From positions 1,776,120 through 1,840,119 of the forward strand of contig CP011020.1 of assembly GCA_001023535.1 (NCBI GenBank): a stretch of 64,000 nt of DNA, read 5' to 3'. This DNA comes from Pseudomonas chlororaphis (GTDB taxonomy: Bacteria; Pseudomonadota; Gammaproteobacteria; Pseudomonadales; Pseudomonadaceae). Shown here piece after piece: positions 20,901-29,877 of this stretch (position 1 is its first letter; each line of letters opens with the position of its first letter). The notes beneath the pieces were generated by a model that did not search any database, had not been told where the DNA came from, and worked only from the letters and a program-made list of their open reading frames with translations. The position numbers were made by a program, and so were the translations under genes.

Positions 20901-21023
20901 CCCCGCACTCAACAGTGGCGAATCCGACGGCGTGAAAGCGTAGGCCGGGGCCGCCAGGTAAAGGCCGAGCAGCGCGCCCCACAAGGCCTGCCGCCAGCCG
21001 CGACGCCCCTCAGTATTTCGCAT
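17910..21023 (-). CDS. pilY1: Type IV pilus tip-associated adhesin PilY1
   Basis: 1037 residues. Signal peptide MRNTEGRRGWRQALWGALLG... ends at AYA|F. The N-terminal half carries a von Willebrand A-like domain with the metal site DDSGSM early in the mature protein; the C-terminal half is the PilY1 beta-propeller with the calcium loop DTNNDGALSNLD near the C-terminus. In P. aeruginosa PilY1 primes pilus assembly with the minor pilins and helps surface sensing. The start at 21023 has GGAGAG eight bases upstream and overlaps the end of pilX by 14 bases. The upstream frame extension is inside pilX. Confidence 0.93.
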   Translation of the reverse strand: MRNTEGRRGWRQALWGALLGLYLAAPAYAFTPSDSPLLSAGAVTPNVMLLIDDSGSMNSIIWASGFDPEVSRPLIYNCNSSSSCFGGQQLDPDDGNVLLSSLLRGGCSSGWVGFYRNILSRVCLRLPDPVGGGDTRYTTKYLSYLLTLANGSNRDFTTGTIPNDYRINVARNVSTDLVASNRALRIGLATFNPPNSTNSGPGGYIARSVSDLSPVSGSVTQAQANTNYTALTSAINALGAVANTPLAESYYEITRYFRGMAPYHNSTPTTYTSPIQYRCQKNFGVVITDGLPTYDRTFPTNDPQATATGGPRLPNWDGISTNDGDNPNGDGEGDTLYLDDIAKFAFDIDMRSTGTDATGKSWNAADFPRQYLNTYTVGFTATNQMLSDAARYGAGKYYQATDSEGLSSALSSALSDITSKAGSGGGGATNGASLSSTSSFYQTTYDPKDWRGTIRAFGFTSAGTVDSAAVQWTTDTAIVPGATAPTYQSWNTATNVPVTLSYANFSPAQQTSLNQNLPTGITGNDLVEWSKGVNKTGLKVRSVLLGDIINSPLVLASPNDQTAADLLNDTSYSTYLATKATNMSSSLVVNANDGFFSVINSANGTRRYAYMPSSVLPSLQGIADPNYINGVSHDFLVDGQIGVFDTQSGTAWKTVALGGTGAGGRTFYAVQLFDAAAGNVYRALWEISAPAVASTANVFNDLGYAYARPEVARLADGRWAAFISNGYGSNSGVAALYVVDIRDGSLIRKIVINSSETDNGLSSVKLRVNSQNVVQAAYGGDLKGRMWKFDLSATSPTAWGLAFAGQPLFTAPGGATQPITVQPLLADNPQGGTQVFFGTGKFNETADKLNKDLQGFYSIWDAVGGGGQITVSNLQAQAITGVFSGSTGQFVTTSQNDVAYPSKKGWYLPLVYNNVLTGERVINSANLVLGRVVFTTAAVDTTDPCASFGTGKLIELSAFNGKMLNYAVLDTNNDGALSNLDTISAGVVFTGGIPTLSAVVSASGATNMVVNDSSGGITNLLEKTVGGSRRIMWRQIQ

Positions 21024-21489
21024 AGATGCTCTCCACCACGCTGCGCTGGTTGTTCCCCACCACCGCCACCGCCGTGATCCGATACAGCGTCGCCGAAGTA
21101 TTGCTGGGTACGTTGACCGCCGTGAGCGTGGTGCCGATGTTCTGTACGCCATAGAAGCCTGCGCCGGCGGCGACCCAGGTCACCCCCGAGGTGGAATTGC
21201 GCCCGGCGGCCGTCACGGTTGCCGACTCGGCCGGTGGCGCACATTGGGTCGCGGTGGTACACACTGCCAGCGAATAAGTGTCGACCTGCACCGCGCTCTC
21301 GCCCATCCGCAGCGCCGCCTCGGCGATCTGGAACGACTGGTTGCGCAGCATGACGCTGCTGGTCATTTTTTCCTGGAGCGTGGCGCTCTGCATGGACGAC
21401 AGCCCGATCAGGGTCAACAGCAGCAGAAACACCAGGCTGACCAGCAAAGCCATGCCACGTTGTCGATGTTTGATTGGAATCGATTTCAT
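21010..21489 (-). CDS. pilX: Type IV minor pilin-like protein PilX
   Basis: 159 residues with the PilX_N pattern: short basic leader MKSIPIKHRQRG, a hydrophobic helix MALLVSLVFLLLLTLIGLSS, then conserved MQSATLQEKM and QSFQIAEAALRMGE. There is no Glu at position 5 after the predicted cleavage, which is usual for this family. AAGGGC precedes the ATG. Component of the priming complex with FimU, PilV, PilW, PilE and PilY1. Confidence 0.9.
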   Translation of the reverse strand: MKSIPIKHRQRGMALLVSLVFLLLLTLIGLSSMQSATLQEKMTSSVMLRNQSFQIAEAALRMGESAVQVDTYSLAVCTTATQCAPPAESATVTAAGRNSTSGVTWVAAGAGFYGVQNIGTTLTAVNVPSNTSATLYRITAVAVVGNNQRSVVESIYAKY

Positions 21490-21500
21490 GGGCTTGCCCT

Positions 21501-22226
21501 TTACAACAGCCGGTTGCGCAAGGCGGCAACCACGTTGAAGGTTTGCTCGCGCACCGCGTTTCGCGGATCGAAAAGCGTCAGGCTCAGGCGCACGCTGCGG
21601 ATCAGTGCCGGGTCGGCCGGGTTGCTGCTGTAGCTGGACGCCGCGATGTCCGAGGCACTGCCGGCCACGCCGAAGGTCACGCTGAACGTGCGCACGTTAT
21701 CCACCAGCACCGCCATGGGCGGGTTGGCAGGACCGCCGGCTGTCTGGACGCCCATCAGCAGTTGGTTGTTGCTGTAGCTGTAGATCAATCGCCTGATCGG
21801 AAACGCGATTTGCCCGGCCGCAGGCGCCCGCACGCCCGTGTAGGCGGTGGCCGAGGTGCGACAGTCGGAAACCACGGTCCAGGTGGGCGCCCCGCCGCCA
21901 CTGCCCACGTCCGCCGTCACCAGGGTCAACTTCAGGTTGGCGTTGTCCCAACGGATCGGCGTGATCTGGCTGGCATTGAAATCCCCGGCGGCGGACGCGT
22001 CGGTGATGCTCCCCAGGCAACCGAACATCCCCACCATGCGCAGCTCCTGGACCATTTTGCTCAAGGCGAACCGCGCATCCTCCTGCATCACCGCCGCCGC
22101 CCCCTGGCTGACGTAGGTGTTCTTCGCGGCGATGAAGATCTGCACGACCCCCAGCACGACGATCAGGCTGAGCACCAGCGCGATCATCAGCTCGATCAGG
22201 CCGAAACCCCGGCTGCGCCCGTTCAT
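21501..22226 (-). CDS. pilW: Type IV minor pilin-like protein PilW
   Basis: 241 residues. Leader MNGRSRG|FGLIE with Glu at mature position 5 and a long hydrophobic helix (LMIALVLSLIVVLGVVQIF), followed by conserved QGAAAVMQEDARFALSKM. Two cysteines occur in FGCLGS and SDCRTS. The start overlaps the pilV stop in an ATGA. Same role as the other minor pilins: initiation of pilus assembly. Confidence 0.9.
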   Translation of the reverse strand: MNGRSRGFGLIELMIALVLSLIVVLGVVQIFIAAKNTYVSQGAAAVMQEDARFALSKMVQELRMVGMFGCLGSITDASAAGDFNASQITPIRWDNANLKLTLVTADVGSGGGAPTWTVVSDCRTSATAYTGVRAPAAGQIAFPIRRLIYSYSNNQLLMGVQTAGGPANPPMAVLVDNVRTFSVTFGVAGSASDIAASSYSSNPADPALIRSVRLSLTLFDPRNAVREQTFNVVAALRNRLL

Positions 22227-22687
22227 GGCGCCGGCGTCGCGATCGGGTCGACGGCGACACGGCTGGTCAGCACGAAGCTGCGCCGCGCGTCGGCCGCGTT
22301 GGTGGTGTTGGCGGCCCTCGCATCGTCCCAGGAAATGGTGATGGTGTAGACGCGCTGGTTCAGGGCGACGGTGCCGGTGGCCGTGGCGCCGCCAAAGGCG
22401 ATGATGTTGGTCTTGAAGTCGTAGAGGTCCTGGTCCCGCGCCACATTGAGGTTTGGCGCGCTGGGCGGCGTGACGGTGTAGTCCGCGCCGGAGTTGGCGC
22501 GTATGCGGTCCAGCAGGTCATAGGCGATGAAACTGGCCTGGCTGGTCATGCGCGAGCTGTCGGTGTACTTGAGGGCGTTGAGCTGAATCATCGCGGCGCC
22601 CAACAAGCCCACGCCGAGAATCAACACCGCCACCAGCACCTCGATCAGGGTCATGCCCTCCTGTGCGCGTCTACTGCAATCCTTCAT
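22223..22687 (-). CDS. pilV: Type IV minor pilin PilV
   Basis: 154 residues. Class III signal MKDCSRRAQEG|MTLIE, hydrophobic helix VLVAVLILGVGLLGAAMIQL, then conserved ALKYTDSSRMTSQASFIAYDLLDRIRAN. Coupled by ATGA overlaps both to fimU upstream and to pilW downstream, so the start at 22687 is firm. An upstream in-frame ATG at 22726 lies inside fimU. Confidence 0.9.
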   Translation of the reverse strand: MKDCSRRAQEGMTLIEVLVAVLILGVGLLGAAMIQLNALKYTDSSRMTSQASFIAYDLLDRIRANSGADYTVTPPSAPNLNVARDQDLYDFKTNIIAFGGATATGTVALNQRVYTITISWDDARAANTTNAADARRSFVLTSRVAVDPIATPAP

Positions 22688-23157
22688 CCGCAACTTCCAC
22701 CCAATACGATTCTTCCGTTGAGGCAAACATTCAGCGTCCTGCTCTGTGTTCCCCGCACATAATTGAAACCCACCGGCGTGGCCGGTGCCGATAATCCGCC
22801 CAGGTTGTTGAAATCAATCGCGGTCACGTCTGAGGTTAGCGTCAGAGTCGCGCCACCGCCCATCGCTGGAACAACCCGCAATACATTGGCCGGCGTGCCC
22901 GTACTGTCATACACCGTCAGTTCGCCGTTCCAGGCGCTGCCCAGCACCGTGGGGCGAATCCTGATGGTGGTGCCCCGGTCGATGGCCTCCATCCGGGCGA
23001 AGTTCAACGCCCGACGCAGGTCGCCGATCTCGGTATCGGCCCGGGTGCCCTGCATTGAACTGGTGAAGGCCGGCACCGCCAGGGTGATGAGGATCAGCAT
23101 GACGCCAAGGGTTACCAGCACCTCGATCAGCGTGAAACCTTTTGTACGAAGATCCAT
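22684..23157 (-). CDS. fimU: Type IV minor pilin FimU (GspH/FimT family)
   Basis: 157 residues. Leader MDLRTKG|FTLIE with E12, helix VLVTLGVMLILITLAVPAF, and the GspH-family core with RRALNFARMEAIDRGTTIRIRP and a C-terminal Cys pair (NVCLNG, GGSCG). First gene of fimU-pilV-pilW-pilX-pilY1-pilE. AGGG lies before the ATG. In P. aeruginosa this operon is activated by AlgR; I could not identify an AlgR site with confidence. Confidence 0.9.
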   Translation of the reverse strand: MDLRTKGFTLIEVLVTLGVMLILITLAVPAFTSSMQGTRADTEIGDLRRALNFARMEAIDRGTTIRIRPTVLGSAWNGELTVYDSTGTPANVLRVVPAMGGGATLTLTSDVTAIDFNNLGGLSAPATPVGFNYVRGTQSRTLNVCLNGRIVLGGSCG

Positions 23158-23178
23158 CGATGCCCTCTGCCGCCGTCG

Positions 23179-23208
23179 GCTATACCTGCTTTTACAAAGC
23201 TAGAACAA
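23179..23208 (-). promoter_or_regulatory. Possible promoter of the minor pilin operon
   Basis: On the minus strand TTGTTC (23203-23208), 18-base spacer and TATAGC (23179-23184), about 20 bases upstream of the fimU start. Weak match at both boxes. Confidence 0.35.
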
Positions 23209-23238
23209 ACAGCCGCAGCATGCGTAACGCTGATCAAC

Positions 23239-23372
23239 TGTGGCGAGGGGATTTATCCCCGTTGGGCTGCGAAGCAGCCCCAATGAAGCTGATCACCGTT
23301 GCGACCTGATGCACGGCTGCGTTTGGTTTGGGGCTGCTACGCAGCCCAACGGGGATAAATCCCCTCGCCACA
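23239..23372. repeat. REPIN, family B, between fimU and fimT
   Basis: Left arm TGTGGCGAGGGGATTTATCC continues into GGGCTGCGAAGCAGCCC; the right arm is the inverted copy ending CCCCTCGCCACA. It occupies most of the gap between the divergent fimU and fimT genes. Confidence 0.9.
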
Positions 23373-23420
23373 ACTCACCAGCCTCAGAACCGTTTTCACG
23401 CACTCCAGGGAGGAGGCAAC

Positions 23421-23936
23421 ATGCACCAACAGGGGTTCAGCCTGATCGAGCTGCTCATGGGACTGGCAATTGCCGCGATTGTTCTGCCGTGGGCCAGTTC
23501 CGGCTACAAAGCGCTCATCGAATCCATCGAACGCAAGGACGCCGCCCGGTTACTGGCCAGTGGCTTGCGCACTGCGCGAAGCGAAGCCATCACCCGTAAC
23601 CGGACGGTGGCGATCAGAGGGATAGACAATGACTGGAGCAAAGGGTGGCAAATCATTCTGGACGGCGATGACCAGGCGCTGCTGACACAGCGCAGCAACG
23701 GGGCTCGCATCATGGGTAACTGGGCGATGAAAGGGTCGGTCAGGTTCGCCTTCCATGGCCAGGCGGTATGGCCCAGCGGGGCCTTTCATTCGGGAACGCT
23801 ATACGTCTGTGGCAAACACGACTCGATCAGCCACCATCAAGTGGTGCTCGCGCCCTCAGGGCGCGTGAGCCTGCGCAGCGAGGTCGCCGAGCAGGCCGCG
23901 TGCGAAAAGCGCTTAAAGCAGCGAGCGGACGCGTAG
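23421..23936 (+). CDS. fimT: FimT, GspH-family type IV pilin-like protein
   Basis: 171 residues. Leader [10 protein letters not shown] with Glu at mature position 5, helix [19 protein letters not shown] and the GspH-type region [31 protein letters not shown] strong ribosome site GGGAGGAGG sits five bases upstream of the ATG. It is encoded opposite to the fimU operon; in some species FimT binds DNA during natural uptake. Its last 24 bases overlap the end of convergent ispH. Confidence 0.88.
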   Translation: MHQQGFSLIELLMGLAIAAIVLPWASSGYKALIESIERKDAARLLASGLRTARSEAITRNRTVAIRGIDNDWSKGWQIILDGDDQALLTQRSNGARIMGNWAMKGSVRFAFHGQAVWPSGAFHSGTLYVCGKHDSISHHQVVLAPSGRVSLRSEVAEQAACEKRLKQRADA

Positions 23937-24860
23937 TTCCTTGGGCATGGAGAACGTGATGTTTTCCTCGCGGCCGGCCAGTTCATCGGCACCTGTAGCG
24001 CCCCAGGCCTGCAATTGCTGGATCACCCCACGCACCAGCACCTCGGGGGCCGACGCACCGGCGGTGATACCGATGCGCTCGACACCGTCGAACCAACTGC
24101 GCTGCAGGTCCTCGGCACCGTCGATCAGGTAGGCCGGCGTGGACATGCGCTCGGCCAGCTCGCGCAAGCGGTTGGAGTTGGAGCTGTTCGGACTGCCGAC
24201 GACCAACACCACGTCGCACTCGTTGGCCAATTGCTTGACCGCGTCCTGGCGATTCTGGGTGGCGTAGCAGATGTCATCCTTGCGCGGCCCGCCGATGGCC
24301 GGGAAACGCGAGCGCAGGGCGTCGATCACGCGGCTGGTATCGTCCATGGACAGCGTGGTCTGGGTGACGAAGGCCAGGCTCTCGGGGTTGCGGACCTGCA
24401 GGGCAGCCACGTCGTCCTCGTCCTCGACCAGGTAGATCGCGCCGCCATTGCTGGCATCGTACTGACCCATGGTGCCCTCGACTTCCGGGTGGCCCTCGTG
24501 GCCGATCAGGATGCATTCGCGACCGTCACGGCTGTAGCGCGCCACTTCGATGTGCACCTTGGTCACCAACGGGCACGTCGCGTCGAACACCTTCAGGCCA
24601 CGGCCGGCGGCTTCGGTGCGTACGGCCTGGGAAACCCCGTGGGCACTGAAGATCACGATGACGTCGTCCGGCACCTGGTCCAGTTCCTCGACGAAGATGG
24701 CCCCGCGGCTGCGCAGGTCTTCGACGACGAATTTGTTGTGGACCACTTCGTGGCGCACATAGATCGGCGGACCGAAAACTTCCAGGGCGCGGTTGACGAT
24801 TTCGATCGCCCGGTCCACACCGGCGCAGAAGCCACGGGGGTTGGCGAGTTTGATTTGCAT
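23913..24860 (-). CDS. ispH: 4-hydroxy-3-methylbut-2-enyl diphosphate reductase IspH
   Basis: 315 residues; last enzyme of the MEP isoprenoid pathway, making IPP and DMAPP. The three iron-sulfur ligands are present: C12 (GFCAGV), C96 (DATCPLV) and C198 (DDICYAT), with substrate-site H41, H74 and E128 (VEGT). Start at 24860 ([12 protein letters not shown]) matches the family; the open frame upstream runs through a REPIN and is not coding. GAGGCA lies before the ATG. Probably co-transcribed with the lspA-fkpB genes although a REPIN lies between. Confidence 0.96.
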   Translation of the reverse strand: MQIKLANPRGFCAGVDRAIEIVNRALEVFGPPIYVRHEVVHNKFVVEDLRSRGAIFVEELDQVPDDVIVIFSAHGVSQAVRTEAAGRGLKVFDATCPLVTKVHIEVARYSRDGRECILIGHEGHPEVEGTMGQYDASNGGAIYLVEDEDDVAALQVRNPESLAFVTQTTLSMDDTSRVIDALRSRFPAIGGPRKDDICYATQNRQDAVKQLANECDVVLVVGSPNSSNSNRLRELAERMSTPAYLIDGAEDLQRSWFDGVERIGITAGASAPEVLVRGVIQQLQAWGATGADELAGREENITFSMPKELRVRSLL

Positions 24861-24920
24861 GCTGTGCCTCGTGTCTGGCCTGTTGATCGAACGAAGGGCT
24901 CGAACACAATGGAAATACCT

Positions 24921-25010
24921 TGTGGGAGCGGGCTTGCTCGCGAAGAGGACCTGACATCCAACATTGATGTTGGCTGACAGACCGTATTCGCGAGCAAGCC
25001 CGCTCCCACA
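24921..25010. repeat. REPIN, family A
   Basis: Inverted pair TGTGGGAGCGGGCTTGCTCG ... CGAGCAAGCCCGCTCCCACA between fkpB and ispH, inside what is probably one transcript. Confidence 0.9.
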
Positions 25011-25029
25011 CTTGACCGCATCCGGCCAG

Positions 25030-25467
25030 TTACAGAGCCTTGACCTCAAGAATTTCCACTTCGAAATTCAAGGTCTTGCCCGCCAGGGGATGGTTGAAAT
25101 CCACGGTCACCTGGGCGTCGTCGAAAGCCTTCACCACGCCCGGCAGTTCGGTGTTGGCCGCGTCATTGAAGATCACCAGCAGCCCCTCCGACAGCTCCAT
25201 GTCCTGGAACTGGGAGCGTGGCATGGTCTGCACGTTCTGTGGATTGGGCTGACCAAAGGCGTTTTCCGGGGCAACGATCACGGTGCGCTTGTCGCCGGCC
25301 TTGAAACCGAAGATCGCCGCCTCGAAGCCTGGCAACAGGTTGCCATCACCGACCTTGAACACCGCCGGGGCCTTGTCGAAAGTGCTGTCGACGGTGTCGC
25401 CGTTTTCCAGGTGCAGGGCAAAGTGCAGCTTCACTTCGGTGTTTTGAGCGATACGCTGCTCAGTCAT
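25030..25467 (-). CDS. fkpB: FKBP-type peptidyl-prolyl isomerase FkpB (SlpA family)
   Basis: 145-residue cytoplasmic prolyl isomerase and chaperone of the SlyD-like group. Conserved segments: [36 protein letters not shown] and PENAFGQ; the insert-in-flap domain follows. No histidine-rich metal tail as in SlyD. The start overlaps the end of lspA by eight bases, and start MTEQRIAQN has family-like length. Order lspA-fkpB-ispH is conserved in gammaproteobacteria. Confidence 0.92.
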   Translation of the reverse strand: MTEQRIAQNTEVKLHFALHLENGDTVDSTFDKAPAVFKVGDGNLLPGFEAAIFGFKAGDKRTVIVAPENAFGQPNPQNVQTMPRSQFQDMELSEGLLVIFNDAANTELPGVVKAFDDAQVTVDFNHPLAGKTLNFEVEILEVKAL

Positions 25468-25972
25468 GGACGGCTTCTCCGGTTTTCTTGCTCTTGAACA
25501 TGTCCAGGGCGAGCATGATCGCGCCCACGGTGATGGCGCTGTCGGCAAAGTTGAACGCCGGGAAGTACCAGCGGTTCTGCCAATGCACCAGGATGAAATC
25601 GATCACGTGGCCCAAGGCGATGCGGTCATAGAGATTGCCCAGGGCGCCGCCGAGAACCAGTGCCAGCGCCACCGCCAGCCAGGTTTCATCGCGGCCCAGG
25701 CGCTTGAGCCAGACCACCAGCACCGCGCTGACCACGATGGCAATCAAAGCGAACAGCCAGCGCTGCCAGCCCGAACTGTCGGCCAGGAAGCTGAACGCCG
25801 CCCCCGTGTTGTAGGCCAGCGTCCAGCTGAAGTAGTCGGGAATGACCACGATCTGCTGGTACATGGTCAACGAGCTTTCAAAGTAGAACTTGCTGGCCTG
25901 GTCGATGACCAGCACCAGCACGCTCAACCAGAGCCAGCCCAGCCGTCCGAAACGGCCCGCTGCGTTAGGCAT
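25460..25972 (-). CDS. lspA: Lipoprotein signal peptidase (signal peptidase II)
   Basis: 170-residue inner-membrane aspartic protease that removes signal peptides from prolipoproteins. Four membrane helices; catalytic aspartates D125 (GHVIDFI) and D144 (FNFADSAI) and the conserved N-terminal D24 (VIDQASK) are present. It would process lipoproteins such as BamD. The start overlaps the ileS stop by eight bases; the longer frame to 26011 lies in ileS. GAGG is 13 bases upstream. Confidence 0.96.
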   Translation of the reverse strand: MPNAAGRFGRLGWLWLSVLVLVIDQASKFYFESSLTMYQQIVVIPDYFSWTLAYNTGAAFSFLADSSGWQRWLFALIAIVVSAVLVVWLKRLGRDETWLAVALALVLGGALGNLYDRIALGHVIDFILVHWQNRWYFPAFNFADSAITVGAIMLALDMFKSKKTGEAVHD

Positions 25973-28796
25973 AGTGGCGAACCTCACCGGTGCCGCTGAT
26001 GTTGTCGACACAACGACCGCAGATTTCCGGATGCTCCGGGTTCACGCCGACGTCTTCGCGGCAGTGCCAGCAACGGGCGCACTTGACGAAGCTCGACTTG
26101 ACCACCTTGAGCTTCAGGCCCGCCACTTCGGTGACCACGGCATCGGCCGGGGCCTGCACCAACGGGGCGACGCTGGCGGTGGAGGTGATCAGCACGAAGC
26201 GCAGTTCGTTGCCCAACTTGGCCAGGTCGGTCCCCAGGGATTCCTCGGCATAGAGGGTCACTTCGGCTTGCAGGTTGCCACCGACGGCCTTGGCCGCACG
26301 CTGGATTTCCATTTCCTTGTTGACCGCCGCCTTGACCGCCATGACGCGATCCCAATAGGCACGGTCCAGCTCGAAGCCTTGCGGCAGTTCGGTCAGGCCT
26401 TCGTACCAGGTGTTGAGCATCACCGATTCGTTACGCTCGCCCGGCAGATATTGCCACAGCTCGTCGGCGGTAAACGCCAGGATCGGCGCGATCCAGCGCA
26501 CCAGCGCCTCGCTGATGTGGAACAGCGCGGTCTGGCACGAGCGACGCGCCTTGCTGTTGGCGCCGGTGGTGTACTGGCGGTCCTTGATGATGTCGAGGTA
26601 GAAACCGCCCAGCTCCTGCACGCAGAAGTTGTGGATCTTCGAGTAGACGTTCCAGAAGCGGTATTCGCCGTAGTGCTCCTGCAATTCGCGTTGCAGCAGC
26701 AGGGTACGGTCCACGGCCCAACGGTCCAGGGCCAGCATGTCTTCGGCCGGCAGCAGGTCGGTGGCCGGGTTGAAGCCGGTCAGGTTCGACAGCAGGAAGC
26801 GCGCGGTATTACGGATGCGCCGGTAGGCGTCCGCACTGCGCTGCAGGATCTGGTCGGACACCGCCATCTCGCCGGAATAGTCGGTGGAGGCCACCCACAG
26901 GCGCATGATGTCGGCGCCCAGGGTGTCGTTGACCTTCTGCGGCGCGATCACGTTGCCCAGGGACTTGGACATCTTGCGGCCGGCTTCGTCGACGGTGAAA
27001 CCGTGGGTCAGCAACTCGCGATACGGCGCGTGGTTGTCGATGGCGCAACCGGTCAGCAAGGACGAGTGGAACCAGCCGCGATGCTGGTCCGAGCCTTCCA
27101 GGTAGAGGTCGGCACGCGGGCCGCTCTCATGGCCCATCGGGTGCGAACCGCGCAGCACGTGCCAGTGGGTGGTGCCGGAGTCGAACCAGACGTCCAGGGT
27201 GTCGCTGATCTTGTCGTACAGCGGCGCTTCGTCGCCCAGCAGCTCCGCGGCGTCCATCTTGAACCAGGCTTCGATGCCTTCGACTTCGACGCGCTTGGCC
27301 ACCTCTTCCATCAGTTCGACGGTGCGCGGGTGCAGCTCACCGCTTTCCTTGTTCAGGAAGAACGGGATCGGCACGCCCCAGTTGCGCTGGCGGGAGATGC
27401 ACCAGTCCGGACGGTTGGCGATCATCGAGTGCAGGCGCGCCTGGCCCCAGGCCGGGACGAACTTAGTGTCTTCGATGGCCTTGAGCGAGCGCTGGCGCAG
27501 TGTGTCGCCGCTGGCCGGCTGTTTGTCCATGCCGATGAACCACTGCGCGGTGGCGCGGTAGATCAGCGGGGTCTTGTGGCGCCAGCAGTGCATGTAGCTG
27601 TGCTCGATGACGGTGGTGTGCAGCAGCGCACCGACTTCGGTCAGCTTGTCGACGATGGCTGGGTTGGCTTTCCAGATGAACTGGCCGCCAAAGAACGCCA
27701 GCGACGGCGCGTACACGCCATTGCTCTGGACCGGATTGAGGATGTCGTCGTTGACCATGCCGTACTTCTTGCAGGTCACGAAGTCATCCACGCCATAGGC
27801 CGGCGCGGAGTGAACCACACCGGTGCCGGCGCCCAGTTCCACGTAGTCGGCCAGGTACACCGGCGACAGGCGATCATAGAACGGGTGACGGAAGTTGATC
27901 AGTTCCAGCGCCGAACCCGGGGCAGTGGCCAGCACCGAGCCTTCGAGGCCGTAGCGGCCCAGGCAGGACTCGACCAGTTCCTCGGCCAGCACCAGCAGCT
28001 TGTCGCCGACGTCCACCAGCGCGTAGTTGAATTCCGGATGGACGTTCAGCGCCTGGTTGGCCGGGATGGTCCACGGGGTGGTGGTCCAGATCACGATCGC
28101 GGCCGGCTTGGCCAACTGGCCCAGGCCGAACGCGGCGGCCAGCTTGTCTTCATCGGCGATCGGGAACGCCACGTCGATGGTCGACGACTTCTTGTTCTCG
28201 TACTCGACTTCCGCCTCGGCCAGGGCCGAACCGCAATCGAAGCACCAGTTCACCGGCTTGAGGCCCTTGAACACGAAACCGCCATCGACGATTTTCGCCA
28301 AGGCACGGATTTCACCGGCTTCGTTCTTGAAGTCCATGGTCTTGTACGGATTGGCGAAGTCGCCCAGCACGCCGAGGCGGATGAATTCCGACTTCTGCCC
28401 TTCGATCTGCTCGGTGGCGTAGGCACGGCACAGCTCGCGGGTCTTGTCGGCGCCCAGGTTCTTGCCGTGGGTCACTTCCACCTTGTGTTCGATCGGCAGG
28501 CCGTGGCAATCCCAGCCCGGAACATACGGTGCGTCAAAACCCGACAGGGTCTTGGAGCGCACGATCATGTCCTTGAGAATCTTGTTCAGCGCGTGACCGA
28601 TATGGATCGTGCCGTTGGCATACGGAGGGCCGTCGTGCAGGACGAACTTCGGACGATCCTTGCCAATTTCGCGCAACTTTCCGTACAGGCCAATGCTGTC
28701 CCAACGCTGCAGAATCTGTGGTTCGCGCTGAGGCAGGCCGGCCTTCATAGGGAAGGCGGTGTCCGGAAGGTTTAGCGTGGCTTTATAGTCGGTCAT
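25965..28796 (-). CDS. ileS: Isoleucyl-tRNA synthetase
   Basis: 943-residue class I aminoacyl-tRNA synthetase. HIGH motif is at residues 65-68 ([11 protein letters not shown]), KMSKS near 605 ([10 protein letters not shown]), an editing domain lies between, and the C-terminal zinc finger has CARCWHC and CGRC pairs. This is the bacterial IleRS1 form with the zinc finger. AAGAG precedes the ATG. Part of the unit murJ-ribF-ileS-lspA-fkpB; 13 bases separate it from ribF. Confidence 0.98.
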   Translation of the reverse strand: MTDYKATLNLPDTAFPMKAGLPQREPQILQRWDSIGLYGKLREIGKDRPKFVLHDGPPYANGTIHIGHALNKILKDMIVRSKTLSGFDAPYVPGWDCHGLPIEHKVEVTHGKNLGADKTRELCRAYATEQIEGQKSEFIRLGVLGDFANPYKTMDFKNEAGEIRALAKIVDGGFVFKGLKPVNWCFDCGSALAEAEVEYENKKSSTIDVAFPIADEDKLAAAFGLGQLAKPAAIVIWTTTPWTIPANQALNVHPEFNYALVDVGDKLLVLAEELVESCLGRYGLEGSVLATAPGSALELINFRHPFYDRLSPVYLADYVELGAGTGVVHSAPAYGVDDFVTCKKYGMVNDDILNPVQSNGVYAPSLAFFGGQFIWKANPAIVDKLTEVGALLHTTVIEHSYMHCWRHKTPLIYRATAQWFIGMDKQPASGDTLRQRSLKAIEDTKFVPAWGQARLHSMIANRPDWCISRQRNWGVPIPFFLNKESGELHPRTVELMEEVAKRVEVEGIEAWFKMDAAELLGDEAPLYDKISDTLDVWFDSGTTHWHVLRGSHPMGHESGPRADLYLEGSDQHRGWFHSSLLTGCAIDNHAPYRELLTHGFTVDEAGRKMSKSLGNVIAPQKVNDTLGADIMRLWVASTDYSGEMAVSDQILQRSADAYRRIRNTARFLLSNLTGFNPATDLLPAEDMLALDRWAVDRTLLLQRELQEHYGEYRFWNVYSKIHNFCVQELGGFYLDIIKDRQYTTGANSKARRSCQTALFHISEALVRWIAPILAFTADELWQYLPGERNESVMLNTWYEGLTELPQGFELDRAYWDRVMAVKAAVNKEMEIQRAAKAVGGNLQAEVTLYAEESLGTDLAKLGNELRFVLITSTASVAPLVQAPADAVVTEVAGLKLKVVKSSFVKCARCWHCREDVGVNPEHPEICGRCVDNISGTGEVRHYA

Positions 28797-28809
28797 TTAA
28801 GGCTCTTCA

Positions 28810-29748
28810 TTAGCGATTGGCGCTGGTTGCGACAAGGGCACGGGCGGCGGCGATATCTGCATGGATCGCCGTCTTGAGCGCCTCCAGGGAGGCAAAACGC
28901 TGCTCTTCACGCAGCTTCTGGTGGAAAACCACCGTCAAACGCCGGTCATACAGATCGCCGGCAAAATCCAGAACATGTACTTCGAGGTGGGCTTTGCCAT
29001 CCCCCTGGACCGTGGGCCGTACGCCGATATTGGCGACACCGGGCCAGGCCTTGCCGTCAATCTCGACGCTGACCAGGAACACCCCGGTCAGCGGCACGCG
29101 ACGGCGCTTGAGTTGCACGTTGGCAGTCGGCGTGCCCAATTGACGCGCCAGTTTCTGCCCATGCAGGATCCGCCCGGCAATCCGGTACGGACGGCCGAGC
29201 AAGCGCTCGGCCAGTTCGAAGTCGGCAGCGGCCAGGGCATTGCGGACCTGGGTACTGCTCACGCGCAAGCCGTCCAGTTCGACAGTCTGCGCGGCTTCGA
29301 CGGTAAAACCATGGACGCTGCCGGACTGTTGCAGGTATTCGAAATCCCCGGAACGGTCGCAGCCGAAGCGGAAATCATCACCCACTTCCAGGTGTTTCAC
29401 GTCGAGACCGTCCACCAGGATGGTCTCGACGAACTCGGCGGCACTGAGCTTGCTCAGGCGCTGGTTGAAGGCCAGGCACAAGACCCGGTCGACGCCTTCG
29501 CTGGCAAGCAGTTGCAACTTGTCCCGCAGCCGGGCCAGACGGGCCGGCGCGGTGTCCGGGGCAAAAAACTCCCGCGGCTGCGGCTCGAAGATGACCACGC
29601 AGCTGGGCACGCCCAATTCCAGCGCACGCTCACGCAGCCGCGCCAGGATAGCCTGGTGGCCACGGTGGACACCGTCAAAGTTGCCAATAGTGGCGACACA
29701 GCCCCGATGCTGGGGGCGCAGGTTGTGGAGGCCTCGAACCAGCTGCAT
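28810..29748 (-). CDS. ribF: Bifunctional riboflavin kinase / FAD synthetase
   Basis: 312 residues; converts riboflavin to FMN and FAD. N-terminal nucleotidyltransferase with GNFDGVHRGHQ (about residues 22-32) and SSTQVRNAL, then C-terminal flavokinase with GTPTANVQL. Start at 29748 (MQLVRGLHNLRPQHRG) fits the Pseudomonas family; ATGs at 29766 and 29823 give unconserved extensions. No separate FMN riboswitch is expected or seen. The gene lies between murJ and ileS. Confidence 0.95.
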   Translation of the reverse strand: MQLVRGLHNLRPQHRGCVATIGNFDGVHRGHQAILARLRERALELGVPSCVVIFEPQPREFFAPDTAPARLARLRDKLQLLASEGVDRVLCLAFNQRLSKLSAAEFVETILVDGLDVKHLEVGDDFRFGCDRSGDFEYLQQSGSVHGFTVEAAQTVELDGLRVSSTQVRNALAAADFELAERLLGRPYRIAGRILHGQKLARQLGTPTANVQLKRRRVPLTGVFLVSVEIDGKAWPGVANIGVRPTVQGDGKAHLEVHVLDFAGDLYDRRLTVVFHQKLREEQRFASLEALKTAIHADIAAARALVATSANR

Positions 29749-29877
29749 AACGCGCTTCTTGCTCATAAAGTGGCCGATTATAACCACACCCGGCGGCCGA
29801 CGACAGGCAACACCGTAACCCAAAGTGCTCGAACCGACAAAACCACTGCCCGGTCCGGGTTGATCGAGGCCCCGCCC

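Noticed and set aside
25890..28775. 961-codon open frame on the plus strand
   Set aside because: It is the antisense of ileS; the ileS frame has HIGH, KMSKS and zinc motifs, while this one has low-complexity His/Gln/Val-rich sequence typical of GC-rich antisense frames.
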